NCBI RefSeq assembly: GCF_001570885.1
Contig: NZ_BCSN01000009.1
Coordinates: 1-48,319 of the forward strand
From: Micrococcus lylae NBRC 15355
Lineage (GTDB): Bacteria > Actinomycetota > Actinomycetes > Actinomycetales > Micrococcaceae
Direction: 5' to 3'
Length of the DNA: 48,319 nucleotides
Position numbers and translations under genes: made by a program. The notes beneath the pieces were generated by a model, which had not been told where the DNA came from, did not search any database, and worked only from the letters and a program-made list of their open reading frames with translations. This document shows positions 15,298 through 23,249 of this stretch, piece by piece. Numbering within the stretch: the stretch's first letter is position 1; every line of letters begins with the position of its first letter.

Positions 15298-16041
15298 ATG
15301 ACCGCCGACCGCGCCGCCGAGGCGGCCCTGATCCGGGCCGCCGTGTCCACGGCGGTGCTCAGCCTGCGCACGGACCGCTCCGGGCGCACCGCCCTGCACG
15401 TGGCCCTCGTCCCCCGCACCCGCGCCCCCTTCCTGGACCGCTGGGCCGTGCCCGGCCGCTGGCTCGAGGCCGACGCCGACGTGGACGAGACCGCCGAGGC
15501 CGTGGCGGCGGAGACCGTGGGCGTCTCCCCCGCCCATCTGGAACAGCTGGCCGTGTTCGGCGCCGTGGACCGCTCCCCCACCGGACGCGTCCTCACACTC
15601 GCGCACTGGGCCCTGACCTCCGGAACGGACCGCGAGGGCTGGAACGTCCGCTGGTTCGACGTGGACCGCGTACCGGCCCTGGCCTTCGACCACGCGCAGA
15701 TCGTGGCCGCCGCCCGCACCGCACTGGCCCGCCGCCTGGACGACGCCGCCGTGGCAGGCGCCCTCATGCCGGCCGAGTTCACGCTCGGCGAGCTGCGCGC
15801 GGCGCACGAGGCCGTCACCGGCGAGCGGCTGGACGCCGCGAACTTCCGCCGCACCGCCCTGGGCGACCCGTCCGTGCAGGACACCGGCACCGTGCGCACC
15901 GGAACCCCCTACCGTCCGCCCCGGCTCTACCGCTTCGCCGCGCCCGAGGTGACGCGCGCGCTGAGGCGCCCACCCACATCGACGACCCCCACCGCCGCCC
16001 CCGACGCGGCCCCGCGCCCTGACGAGAGGACCGACCGATGA
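15298..16041 (+). CDS. nrtR: NrtR-like transcriptional regulator (Nudix domain plus winged helix)
   Basis: A 247-residue protein. Residues about 12-150 are a Nudix-fold domain (P-F-L-D-R-W-A-V-P-G-R-W-L-E...D-E-T-A-E-A-V-A-A-E-T-V-G), in which the Nudix box is degenerate. It lacks the R-E-x-x-E-E core needed for hydrolysis. Residues 150-225 form the NrtR-type winged helix (F-T-L-G-E-L-R-A-A-H-E-A-V...N-F-R-R). NrtR proteins sense ADP-ribose or related NAD metabolites and repress NAD biosynthesis genes. The gene precedes nadA with an ATGA overlap, strongly supporting that role. AGGAAG precedes ATG 15298. Confidence 0.85.
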   Translation: MTADRAAEAALIRAAVSTAVLSLRTDRSGRTALHVALVPRTRAPFLDRWAVPGRWLEADADVDETAEAVAAETVGVSPAHLEQLAVFGAVDRSPTGRVLTLAHWALTSGTDREGWNVRWFDVDRVPALAFDHAQIVAAARTALARRLDDAAVAGALMPAEFTLGELRAAHEAVTGERLDAANFRRTALGDPSVQDTGTVRTGTPYRPPRLYRFAAPEVTRALRRPPTSTTPTAAPDAAPRPDERTDR

Positions 16042-17441
16042 CCGCCGTGACCCCCAACACCGGACAGGCCGCCCCCGCGGCCCCCGCCGCTCCGACGACG
16101 CCGTCGGTGCCCGTGCAGCTGACCCTGCTGCCCTCCCGGCCTGCCGGAACCGCCTCCTGCACCGAGGACCTGCTGCTGCCGCCGTGGGAGGCCGGAGGAG
16201 GCTACGGCCCCGGCTCCTCCATGCAGGACCGTGCTCCGTCCGACATGCCCCGCCAGGGCGAGATCCCGGCCGAGTACCGCACCGCCTCCGACGACGAGCT
16301 GCAGGAACGCATCGCCGCCGCCAAGGCCGAGCTCGCAGACCGCGTGGTCCTGCTGGGGCACTTCTACCAGCGCGACGAGGTGGTCCGGCACGCCGACTAC
16401 GTGGGCGACTCCTTCCAGCTCGCCCGCGCCGCCACCGCCCACCCGGACGCCGAGGCCATCGTGTTCTGCGGCGTGCACTTCATGGCCGAGACCGCGGACA
16501 TCCTCTCCGGGGACGGGCAGGCCGTGATCCTGCCCCATCTGGGCGCCGGCTGCTCCATGGCGGACATGGCGGACGTGGACTCCGTCACCGACTGCTGGGC
16601 CCAGCTCGAGGACCTCTACGGCACCGAGCCGGATGAGCAGGGGCGCCAGCCGGTGCTGCCGGTGACCTATATGAACTCCTCCGCCGCGCTGAAGGCGTTC
16701 GTGGGCGCCCGCGGCGGCATCGTCTGCACCTCCTCGAACGCCGCCCAGGTGCTCGAGTGGGCGTTCGAGCGCGGACAGCGGGTGCTGTTCTTCCCGGACC
16801 AGCACCTCGGCCGCAACACCGCCAAGGCCATGGGCATCGGGCTCGAGCAGATGCCGGTGTGGGACCCGCGGCAGCCCCTCGGAGGCAGCACCGCCGAGCA
16901 GCTGCAGGACGCGAAGGTCATCCTCTGGCACGGCTTCTGCTCCGTGCACCGCCGCTTCACCGTGGCGCAGATCGAGAAGGCCCGTGCCGAGCACCCGGAC
17001 GTGCAGGTGATCGTCCACCCGGAATGCCCCATGGAGGTCGTGGACGCCGCGGATGCCTCCGGCTCCACGGACGCGATCGTCAAGGCGATCCAGGCGGCGC
17101 CGGCTGGCTCGACCTTCGCGGTCGGCACCGAGATCAACCTGGTGCAGCGTCTGGCCGCGCAGCACCCGGAGCACACGATCTTCTGCCTGGACCCGGTGAT
17201 CTGCCCCTGCTCCACCATGTACCGCATCCACCCCGGCTACCTCGCCTGGGTGCTCGAGGAGCTCGTTGCCTCACGCGTGGTCAACCGCATCGAGGTCCCC
17301 TCCGCAGTGCAGGCCCACTCGCGGACCGCCCTGGAGCGCATGCTCGCGGTCGTCCCGCTGGCGACTCCCGCGGGGGCCGGTCCCCGGAACGGGTCCGCCC
17401 CCGCCGGCACCGAGCCCTCCACCACGGGAGCCGCCCAGTGA
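16038..17441 (+). CDS. nadA: Quinolinate synthase
   Basis: A 467-residue NadA. It condenses iminoaspartate with dihydroxyacetone phosphate to quinolinate, the first ring compound of NAD. The [4Fe-4S] ligands are recognisable: Cys172 in G-C-S-M-A-D, Cys230 in V-C-T-S-S-N-A, and a C-terminal Cys at 389 or 391 in I-C-P-C-S-T-M-Y-R. Active-site L-G-H-F-Y-Q and G-D-S-F-Q-L-A are present. Residues 1-70 are a Pro/Ala-rich extension absent from short NadA proteins. The gene overlaps the regulator upstream and nadC downstream by 4 bp each, so the operon is translationally coupled. Confidence 0.96.
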   Translation: MTAVTPNTGQAAPAAPAAPTTPSVPVQLTLLPSRPAGTASCTEDLLLPPWEAGGGYGPGSSMQDRAPSDMPRQGEIPAEYRTASDDELQERIAAAKAELADRVVLLGHFYQRDEVVRHADYVGDSFQLARAATAHPDAEAIVFCGVHFMAETADILSGDGQAVILPHLGAGCSMADMADVDSVTDCWAQLEDLYGTEPDEQGRQPVLPVTYMNSSAALKAFVGARGGIVCTSSNAAQVLEWAFERGQRVLFFPDQHLGRNTAKAMGIGLEQMPVWDPRQPLGGSTAEQLQDAKVILWHGFCSVHRRFTVAQIEKARAEHPDVQVIVHPECPMEVVDAADASGSTDAIVKAIQAAPAGSTFAVGTEINLVQRLAAQHPEHTIFCLDPVICPCSTMYRIHPGYLAWVLEELVASRVVNRIEVPSAVQAHSRTALERMLAVVPLATPAGAGPRNGSAPAGTEPSTTGAAQ

Positions 17442-18355
17442 CCGCCGCCCTGCGCCGCGAGGTGCTGTCCCGCGCCTTGGCCGAGGACGCCCCCTGGGGC
17501 GACGTCACCGGCGAGGCCTTCGTGCCGGAGGACGCCGTCATGGACGTCCGTGTGGTGGCCCGGGAGGCCGGCGTGTTCTCCGGTGCCGCGGTGCTGGCCG
17601 AGGTCTTCCTGCTCGTGGACCCGGCCGTGTCCGTGACGCTGAATGCCTGCGACGGCGGCCGCTTCGCCGCCGGGCAGGTGCTGGCCGAGGTCTCCGGCCC
17701 CGCCCGCGCGGTGCTGCGCGGCGAGCGCATCGCCCTGAACCTGCTGCAGCGCATGTGCGGGATCGCCACGGCCACGGCGCGGTACGTGGACGCCGTCCGT
17801 GCCGCCGGGGCGCACACCCGCATCGCGGACACGCGCAAGACCGCCCCGGGCCTGCGCGTCCTGGACCGCCAGGCGGTACGGGACGGCGGCGGGCACAACC
17901 ACCGCATGTCCCTGTCGGATGCCGTGATGGTCAAGGACAACCACTGGGCCGCCATGGGCATCGCGGAGGGCGCTTCGGACGAGGAGGTCACCGCCGCCCT
18001 GCGCGCCGGCATGGATCGCCTGCCGCACACCGTCCACGTGGAGGTCGAGGTGGACCGGTTCGAACAGATCGCCCCCGTGCTCGCCGCGGGCGCGGATACG
18101 ATCATGCTGGACAACTTCAGCCTCGCGGACCTGCGGGCCGGGGTCGCCCTCGTCGACGGCCGGGCCGTGGTGGAGGCCTCCGGCGGGATCACCCTGGAGA
18201 CCGTCGGCCCGGTCGCCGCCACCGGCGTGGACGTGGTCTCCGTGGGCGCCCTGACGCACTCGGTGCGGGCCCTGGACATCGGCTTCGACGCCGCCGTCTC
18301 CCCCGGAACGCCGCAGCGCCGCGCGACCGGCGGCCCGGAGGACGCCGCGGGCTGA
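17438..18355 (+). CDS. nadC: Nicotinate-nucleotide diphosphorylase (carboxylating)
   Basis: A 305-residue quinolinate phosphoribosyltransferase that converts quinolinate and PRPP to nicotinate mononucleotide with loss of CO2. The hallmark R-K-T-A-P-G-L-R-x-L-D-R-Q-A-V-R-D-G-G-G-H-N-H-R segment, E-V-E-V-D, M-L-D-N-F-S and A-S-G-G-I motifs are all present in order. The GTG start (17438) overlaps the nadA stop. The N-terminus begins directly in the enzyme domain (D-A-P-W-G-D-V-T), so the start is reasonable. The C-terminal ~20 residues are a disordered extension. Confidence 0.96.
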   Translation: MTAALRREVLSRALAEDAPWGDVTGEAFVPEDAVMDVRVVAREAGVFSGAAVLAEVFLLVDPAVSVTLNACDGGRFAAGQVLAEVSGPARAVLRGERIALNLLQRMCGIATATARYVDAVRAAGAHTRIADTRKTAPGLRVLDRQAVRDGGGHNHRMSLSDAVMVKDNHWAAMGIAEGASDEEVTAALRAGMDRLPHTVHVEVEVDRFEQIAPVLAAGADTIMLDNFSLADLRAGVALVDGRAVVEASGGITLETVGPVAATGVDVVSVGALTHSVRALDIGFDAAVSPGTPQRRATGGPEDAAG

Positions 18356-18424
18356 GGACCTGTCCGCACCCGCATCATCACCGACGCGCGGCAACGGTGC
18401 CGCACACCTGGGAGGGGAACCGAC

Positions 18425-19606
18425 GTGATCCTGCTCGACCATGCCGCCACCGCCCCCGTCCGCCGCGAGGCGGTGGAGGCCATGTGGCCCTATCTCACCG
18501 GCGATTTCGGCAACCCCTCGTCCGTGCACGAGCTCGGCCGTCGCGCCGGACTCGGCCTGGAGCAGGCCCGCGGCCAGGTGGCCGAGGTCCTCGGCGCCCG
18601 CCCCTCCGAGGTGGTCTTCACCTCCGGCGGCACCGAGGCGGACGTCCTCGCCCTGCAGGGGATCATCCTGCCGAAGCTGCTGCGCGCCCGCCGCCAGGGC
18701 ACTCTGGACGCCCCGCTGCGCCTGGTCACCACCGCGATCGAGCACGGCGCCGTCCGCCAGACCGCCGCGTCCCTGAAGCGGATCCACGGCATCGAGGTGG
18801 ACCTGCTCCCCGTGGACTCCACCGGCAGGGTGGACCCGGAGGACCTGCGCCGGATCCTGCGCCCGGAGACCGCCCTGGTGTCCATCCACCTGGGCAACAA
18901 CGAGATCGGCACCGTCCAGCCCATCGCCGAGCTCGCCGCCGTGGCACACGAGGCCGGCGTGCCGATCCACACGGACGCCGTGCAGGCGGCCGGCCAGCTG
19001 GACCTGGACGTCGCGGCCCTGGGAGTGGACGCCCTGTCCGTGTCCGGCCACAAGGTCGGCTCCCCCAAGGGCGTCGGCGCCCTCTGGATCCGCCCGCGCC
19101 TGCCGCTGGAGCCGGTGCTCACCGGCGGCGGCCAGGAGTCCGGCCGCCGTTCCGGCACCCAGAACGTGGCCGGCGCGGTGGCCATGGGCACCGCCATGGC
19201 CCTGGCCGAGGCCGAGCGCACCGCACCGGGCGAGGTCGGCGCCGCCGCCCGTACCGCCCGTCGGGACCGGTTCATCGCCCGCGTCCTGGAGAGCGTGGAC
19301 GGCGTCCGCCTCTCCGGCCACCCGGAGCATCGCCTGCCGCAGCACGCCTCGTTCCTCATCGACGGGGTCACCGGCGAGGCCGTGCTCGTGGAGCTCGAGG
19401 CCCGCGGGGTGCTGTGCTCCGTGGCCTCCGCCTGTTCCGCGGGTCTGGCCGGCCCGTCCCCCGTCCTCGCCGCGCTCGGCTTGGACTCCTCGGCCGCCCA
19501 GTCCTCCCTGCGCTGCACCTTCGGCCCGCACACCACCGAGGCCGAGCTCGAGGAGGCCGCCGCCGCGGTGGTCGCCGGCATCCAGGCGGTCCGCCGCCTC
19601 GGCTGA
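18425..19606 (+). CDS. Cysteine desulfurase (NifS/IscS family)
   Basis: A 393-residue PLP enzyme that moves sulfur from cysteine to iron-sulfur cluster assembly. It has L-D-H-A-A-T-A-P at the N-terminus, the PLP lysine Lys210 in S-G-H-K, a catalytic Cys337 in A-S-A-C-S-A-G, and the G-G-G-Q-E-x-G-R-R-S-G-T-Q-N substrate loop. It lies 69 bp after nadC with its own GGAGGGGAA site before GTG 18425. Linkage to nadA fits a NadS-like role in building the NadA cluster; a general IscS role is also possible. Confidence 0.92.
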   Translation: MILLDHAATAPVRREAVEAMWPYLTGDFGNPSSVHELGRRAGLGLEQARGQVAEVLGARPSEVVFTSGGTEADVLALQGIILPKLLRARRQGTLDAPLRLVTTAIEHGAVRQTAASLKRIHGIEVDLLPVDSTGRVDPEDLRRILRPETALVSIHLGNNEIGTVQPIAELAAVAHEAGVPIHTDAVQAAGQLDLDVAALGVDALSVSGHKVGSPKGVGALWIRPRLPLEPVLTGGGQESGRRSGTQNVAGAVAMGTAMALAEAERTAPGEVGAAARTARRDRFIARVLESVDGVRLSGHPEHRLPQHASFLIDGVTGEAVLVELEARGVLCSVASACSAGLAGPSPVLAALGLDSSAAQSSLRCTFGPHTTEAELEEAAAAVVAGIQAVRRLG

Positions 19607-19623
19607 TCGATGCGGCCGCCTGC

Positions 19624-19667
19624 ACGACAACGGCCGCGCACCTGCCCAGGTGAGCGGCCGTCGTCGT
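19624..19667. terminator. Bidirectional hairpin after the NAD cluster (ACGAC/GTCGT arms)
   Basis: 19624-19637 pairs with 19654-19667 over 14 bp with one mismatch. The loop itself contains CACCTG/CAGGTG. It sits between the convergent desulfurase and small membrane protein genes and lacks a T-tract. Confidence 0.65.
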
Positions 19668-19680
19668 GGGGCCGGGCCCG

Positions 19681-20097
19681 TCAGGGACGGATGTCGATCA
19701 GGTCCACGCAGGGATCGCCGATCAAGCCGAGCCCCCGCAGCACGTGGAGGACTGCCATGACCGCGCAGGCGGCGACCATCGCCCACAGCGCCCAGCGCGG
19801 GGCCGTCCAGTTCGGGTTCTCCCGCATCCCATGGACCAGCCCCACCAGGCCGAGCACCGCGGTGGCGGCCGCCCAGAGCCACGCGGAGAAGTCCGTGTGG
19901 CGGCACACGGTGACCACGTCGTTGACGGAGCGCGTGGTCGTCGCGCTCACGGTGATCACGAAGCCGAGCAGGCCGACGCCGACGCCCAGAACAAGCGGGA
20001 TCGGCAGGCCGAACCAGGCCTTCCCGTCCGGGCGGTGGCGGGCGGCGGCGCGGCGGCCCTCGTCGGTGCTGGTGTCGAAGTAGTCGGGAACGGACAT
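19681..20097 (-). CDS. Hypothetical four-helix membrane protein
   Basis: A 138-residue protein with a polar start (residues 1-28) and four hydrophobic segments at roughly 30-50, 70-90, 100-118 and 118-132. Two short cysteine-containing stretches (V-C-R-H and D-P-C-V-D) lie outside the helices. I do not recognise the family. It starts 42 bp after the end of the frameshifted symporter gene on the same strand, preceded by GGAGGGGGAA, so it is probably co-transcribed with it. Confidence 0.75.
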   Translation of the reverse strand: MSVPDYFDTSTDEGRRAAARHRPDGKAWFGLPIPLVLGVGVGLLGFVITVSATTTRSVNDVVTVCRHTDFSAWLWAAATAVLGLVGLVHGMRENPNWTAPRWALWAMVAACAVMAVLHVLRGLGLIGDPCVDLIDIRP

Positions 20098-20139
20098 GTG
20101 GCTTCCCCCTCCGGGATCAGTGGTCTGCGGTGCTGCGGC

Positions 20140-21614
20140 TCAGCCCCGCGATGCTTCGATCGGCTCGCCGTCCGCGCCCAGGTCGAAGCGGGAGCTGCGG
20201 CCGAAGTACAGGTAGCCGGCCAGGATCGCCGCGATCAGCAGGACGCCCATGATGGCGAGCAACGGGTAGGGGCCGCCCTGGATGAGGAACGGGATCGCCA
20301 GCGCGGTCACCAGGCCGCCGCCGAAGAACGGCTCGAACACGAGCTGCTTGTAGCCGAAGCCCTGGTAGGCCGGGGTCTCCTTCTTCGGGTCGCCATCCGC
20401 AGCAGCAGCAGACCGGTGGCGGTCACGCCCTGGGACTGGCCGTAGTCCGCGATGCCGCGCTCGAACCAGTAGGTGCGGATGAACTTCGGGGCGAAGACGA
20501 ACAGCACCACCAGGTTCCAGACGATTCCGAGGGCCGCCAGGATGGCGAACGGTGCCAGGTTGTCCGCCACGGCCTGCAGGGACAGGGCCGCCAGGGCCGC
20601 GATGATCAGCAGGTCCAGGCTGACACCCTGGATGCGCTCCATCATGCCGCGGTTCACCAGGCCGTGGAGGGTCTCCGAACGGTCCAGGACCATCTGGACG
20701 AGCACGCCGCCGAGCATGGCCAGCGGGAACAGCGGCACGTGCCCGAAGATCTCGATGGTGTCGATCCAGAGCATCTCTTCCACCCACTGGAAGGCGGCCA
20801 GGCCGAGCCAGCCGATGAGCACCGCCAGGCCGACGACGCCGAGGTGGATGGTGAAGGACTCGACCGCGGAGTCGCGGAAGGTCAGGCGGCCGGCGGCCGG
20901 GCGGTCCTCGTCGCGGACAGCGGCGTAGTAGCCGATCCTCTCGTCCAGGGACAGCTCCTGGCCGGCGTCCAGGGAGGTGGAGACACCCTTGCGGGCGGCC
21001 CAGTTCACGGCTGCGACGCCGAAGAGGATGCCGGACACCAGGCCGACGGTGGCCATCGAGAGGGCGAGGTCGTAGCCCTCGTCGAAGCCCAGGGACTCGA
21101 ACTGGCTCTGCAGGCCAGCCGCGGTGCCGTGGCCGCCTTCGAAGCCGATCTCCAGCAGCGCCGCGAACTCCGGCCCGACGTTGAACAGCGGGCCGAGGAT
21201 CAGCAGGACGGCGAGGATGCCCACCACGTACTGGCCGGACGCGAAGGTGATGCCGAGCGACAGCTGCGGGCCGAGCAGACGGACCGCGGACTTCGGCGAT
21301 GGGATGCGCGAGCCCAGGAACATCGTGGCGAACACCACGGAGATCAGGATGCCCGGCAGCGTGGACCAGACCTCGATCACGGTCTCTCCGAAGAGACCGC
21401 CGGCCTCCAAGGACTCGACGCCCAGCGCGCCGGCGATGCGGCCGAGCACCTCGGGACCGAGCAGCAGCGCGAGCAGGCCGGCGATCAGTGCGACAGGCAG
21501 GAACAGCCGCTGGGTGAACCGGAGCTTCGCGCGCAGGTACATGCCGACCGCCGCCAGCATGCCGAGCATCAGCAGCGACATGCCGATGACGCCCGGGGTC
21601 ATCTCGAGTTCCAT
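20140..21614 (-). pseudogene. gltS: Sodium/glutamate symporter (GltS-like), frameshifted
   Basis: The 5' part encodes a polytopic protein with GltS-type features: a short N-terminal helix, G-P-E-V-L-G-R-I near residue 54, paired cores, and Y-G-Q-S-Q-G-V-T-A-T-G-L-L-L-L-R-M in the second half. At about 20391-20392 the frame is lost. One missing base would turn A-T-R-R into A-D-P-K-K-E-T-P-A-Y-Q-G-F-G-Y-K-Q, and the other frame continues to a natural stop at 20140. The repaired product would be about 491 residues, full length for this family. So it is either a recent inactivation or a sequencing error. ATG 21614 follows an AAGGGG site. Confidence 0.85.
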
Positions 21615-21822
21615 GGGCACCCCTTGACTCATGGCCGGGTTCCTCATGCGGGACCGACGCCCCGGACCCGGCACACGGAGTGTCGCTCAGGTCACGCTAC
21701 CAGGAAGCTCTCAGCCGAGAGACATCAGCCGCATGGGCACCGGCGCATGGCGTCCACGGCAGGCCAGGCCGCCCCGCAGGCGATGTGTTGAACAAAAAAT
21801 GGTGCTCCGGGTCACAGGTGGG

Positions 21823-21828
21823 TAGGGT
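21823..21828 (+). promoter_or_regulatory. -10 element (TAGGGT) of the amino-acid symporter gene, leaderless
   Basis: TAGGGT ends 7 nt before ATG 21836. This excludes the longer in-frame reading from upstream. Confidence 0.6.
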
Positions 21829-21835
21829 GACCGCC

Positions 21836-23161
21836 ATGTCTGTTCTGCACCGCATCGGGCTGCTGCCCCGGGTCCTCATCGCCATCGTGCTCGGCGTGCT
21901 CGTCGGCCTCGTCGCACCGCACTGGCTCGTCGTCGTCTTCGCCACCTTCAACGGGGTCTTCTCCGCATTCCTCGGCTTCATCGTCCCCGTCCTGATCCTG
22001 GCCCTCGTCGCCCCGGCCATCGGCGACCTCGGCCGCGGTGCCGGCAAGTGGCTGGCCCTCACCGGAGGCATCGCCTACGGCTCGACCCTGTTCGGCGGTG
22101 GGATGGCCCTGGCCGTCTGCCTGCTGGTGTTCCCGCTGATCCTCACCCCGGGATCCTTCACGGACATGGCCAACCCGGAGGACGCCCTCACCGGACCGGC
22201 GTTCGAGATCGCCATGACCCCGCCGTTCGACGTCATGGCGGCCCTGCTGCTGGCCTTCGTCCTGGGCGTCGGCATGACCCTGCTGCCCAAGGGCACCCTG
22301 CACGCCGGTTTCGTGGAGCTGCGCGCGATCATCGAGAAGCTCGTGGCCGCGGTGATCGTGCCGCTGCTGCCGATCTACATCTTCGGCGTGTTCCTGAACA
22401 TGACCGTGGCCGGCGAGGTGTTCCAGGTGATCTCCACCTTCCTCGGCGTGATCCTGCTGGTGTTCGGCCTGACCGTCGTCCTGCTGCTCATCCAGTTCCT
22501 GGTTGCCGGGGCGGTGGCCGGGAAGAACCCGTTCAAGGCCCTGGCCACCATGCTCCCGGCCTACGCCACCGCGTTGGGCACCTCCTCCTCCGCCGCCACC
22601 ATCCCGGTGACCCTGCGCCAGTCCATCAAGACCGGCGTGCGCCGCCCGATCGCCTCGTTCGTGATCCCGCTCTGCGCCACCATCCACCTGGCCGGCTCGA
22701 CCGTGAAGATCGTCTCCTTCTGCCTGGCGGTGATCATCCTGTCCGGCGGCTCCGTGGACGTCCCGCTGATGATCGGCTTCATCTTCATGCTCGGCGTGAC
22801 GATGGTGGCCGCCCCCGGCGTGCCCGGCGGCGCGATCGTGGCAGCCTCCGGCCTGCTGTCCTCCATGCTGGGCTTCACCGAGCCCCAGGTGGCGCTGATG
22901 GTGGCCACCTACATCGCCATCGACTCCTTCGGCACCGCCACCAACGTCACCGGCGACGGCGCGATCGCCCTGATCGTCGACCGCATCGCCGGAGACCGCC
23001 TCACCGGCGACTCCGAGGACGAGGTCGAGGACCTGGAGCGCCGCGGGGACGAGGAGGCCGAGGCGCGTGCGGCGGCCGACCCCACCACGCACAACACGTC
23101 CCCCGCCTCGGGCCCCGACGACGGCCGCCCGGCCCCCGGAGAGCGCCCCGGCCCCGCCTGA
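21836..23161 (+). CDS. Dicarboxylate/amino acid:cation symporter (DAACS family)
   Basis: A 441-residue secondary transporter of the GltP/SstT/DctA family. It shows eight or so long hydrophobic segments, the serine-rich re-entrant loop T-S-S-S-A-A-T-I-P-V-T-L, and the second loop region with P-G-V-P-G-G-A-I-V-A-A-S-G. The later helix 8 reads D-S-F-G-T-A-T-N-V-T-G-D, the substrate-site Asp/Asn of the family. It imports glutamate, aspartate, serine or dicarboxylates with Na+ or H+. It is divergent from the broken gltS-like gene and could cover the same substrate. The C-terminal ~55 residues are acidic and disordered. Confidence 0.92.
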   Translation: MSVLHRIGLLPRVLIAIVLGVLVGLVAPHWLVVVFATFNGVFSAFLGFIVPVLILALVAPAIGDLGRGAGKWLALTGGIAYGSTLFGGGMALAVCLLVFPLILTPGSFTDMANPEDALTGPAFEIAMTPPFDVMAALLLAFVLGVGMTLLPKGTLHAGFVELRAIIEKLVAAVIVPLLPIYIFGVFLNMTVAGEVFQVISTFLGVILLVFGLTVVLLLIQFLVAGAVAGKNPFKALATMLPAYATALGTSSSAATIPVTLRQSIKTGVRRPIASFVIPLCATIHLAGSTVKIVSFCLAVIILSGGSVDVPLMIGFIFMLGVTMVAAPGVPGGAIVAASGLLSSMLGFTEPQVALMVATYIAIDSFGTATNVTGDGAIALIVDRIAGDRLTGDSEDEVEDLERRGDEEAEARAAADPTTHNTSPASGPDDGRPAPGERPGPA

Positions 23162-23203
23162 GCGGCCTCATCGGCCTGTGGCCGACCCGCCCCCGACGCA
23201 CGG

Positions 23204-23231
23204 CGGCCCCCTCCCGGGAAGGAGGGGGCCG
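23204..23231. terminator. Hairpin between convergent transporter genes
   Basis: CGGCCCCCTCC and GGAGGGGGCCG form a perfect 11-bp stem with loop CGGGAA, followed on the plus strand by GTCGTCGTG. It can end both the symporter (plus) and sugar porter (minus) messages. Confidence 0.7.
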
Positions 23232-23249
23232 TCGTCGTGCAGGGGCCGG

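Noticed and set aside
17237-19906. An 889-codon minus-strand frame opposite nadC and the desulfurase
   Set aside because: It is antisense to two well-conserved enzymes, has low-complexity composition and no ribosome binding site.
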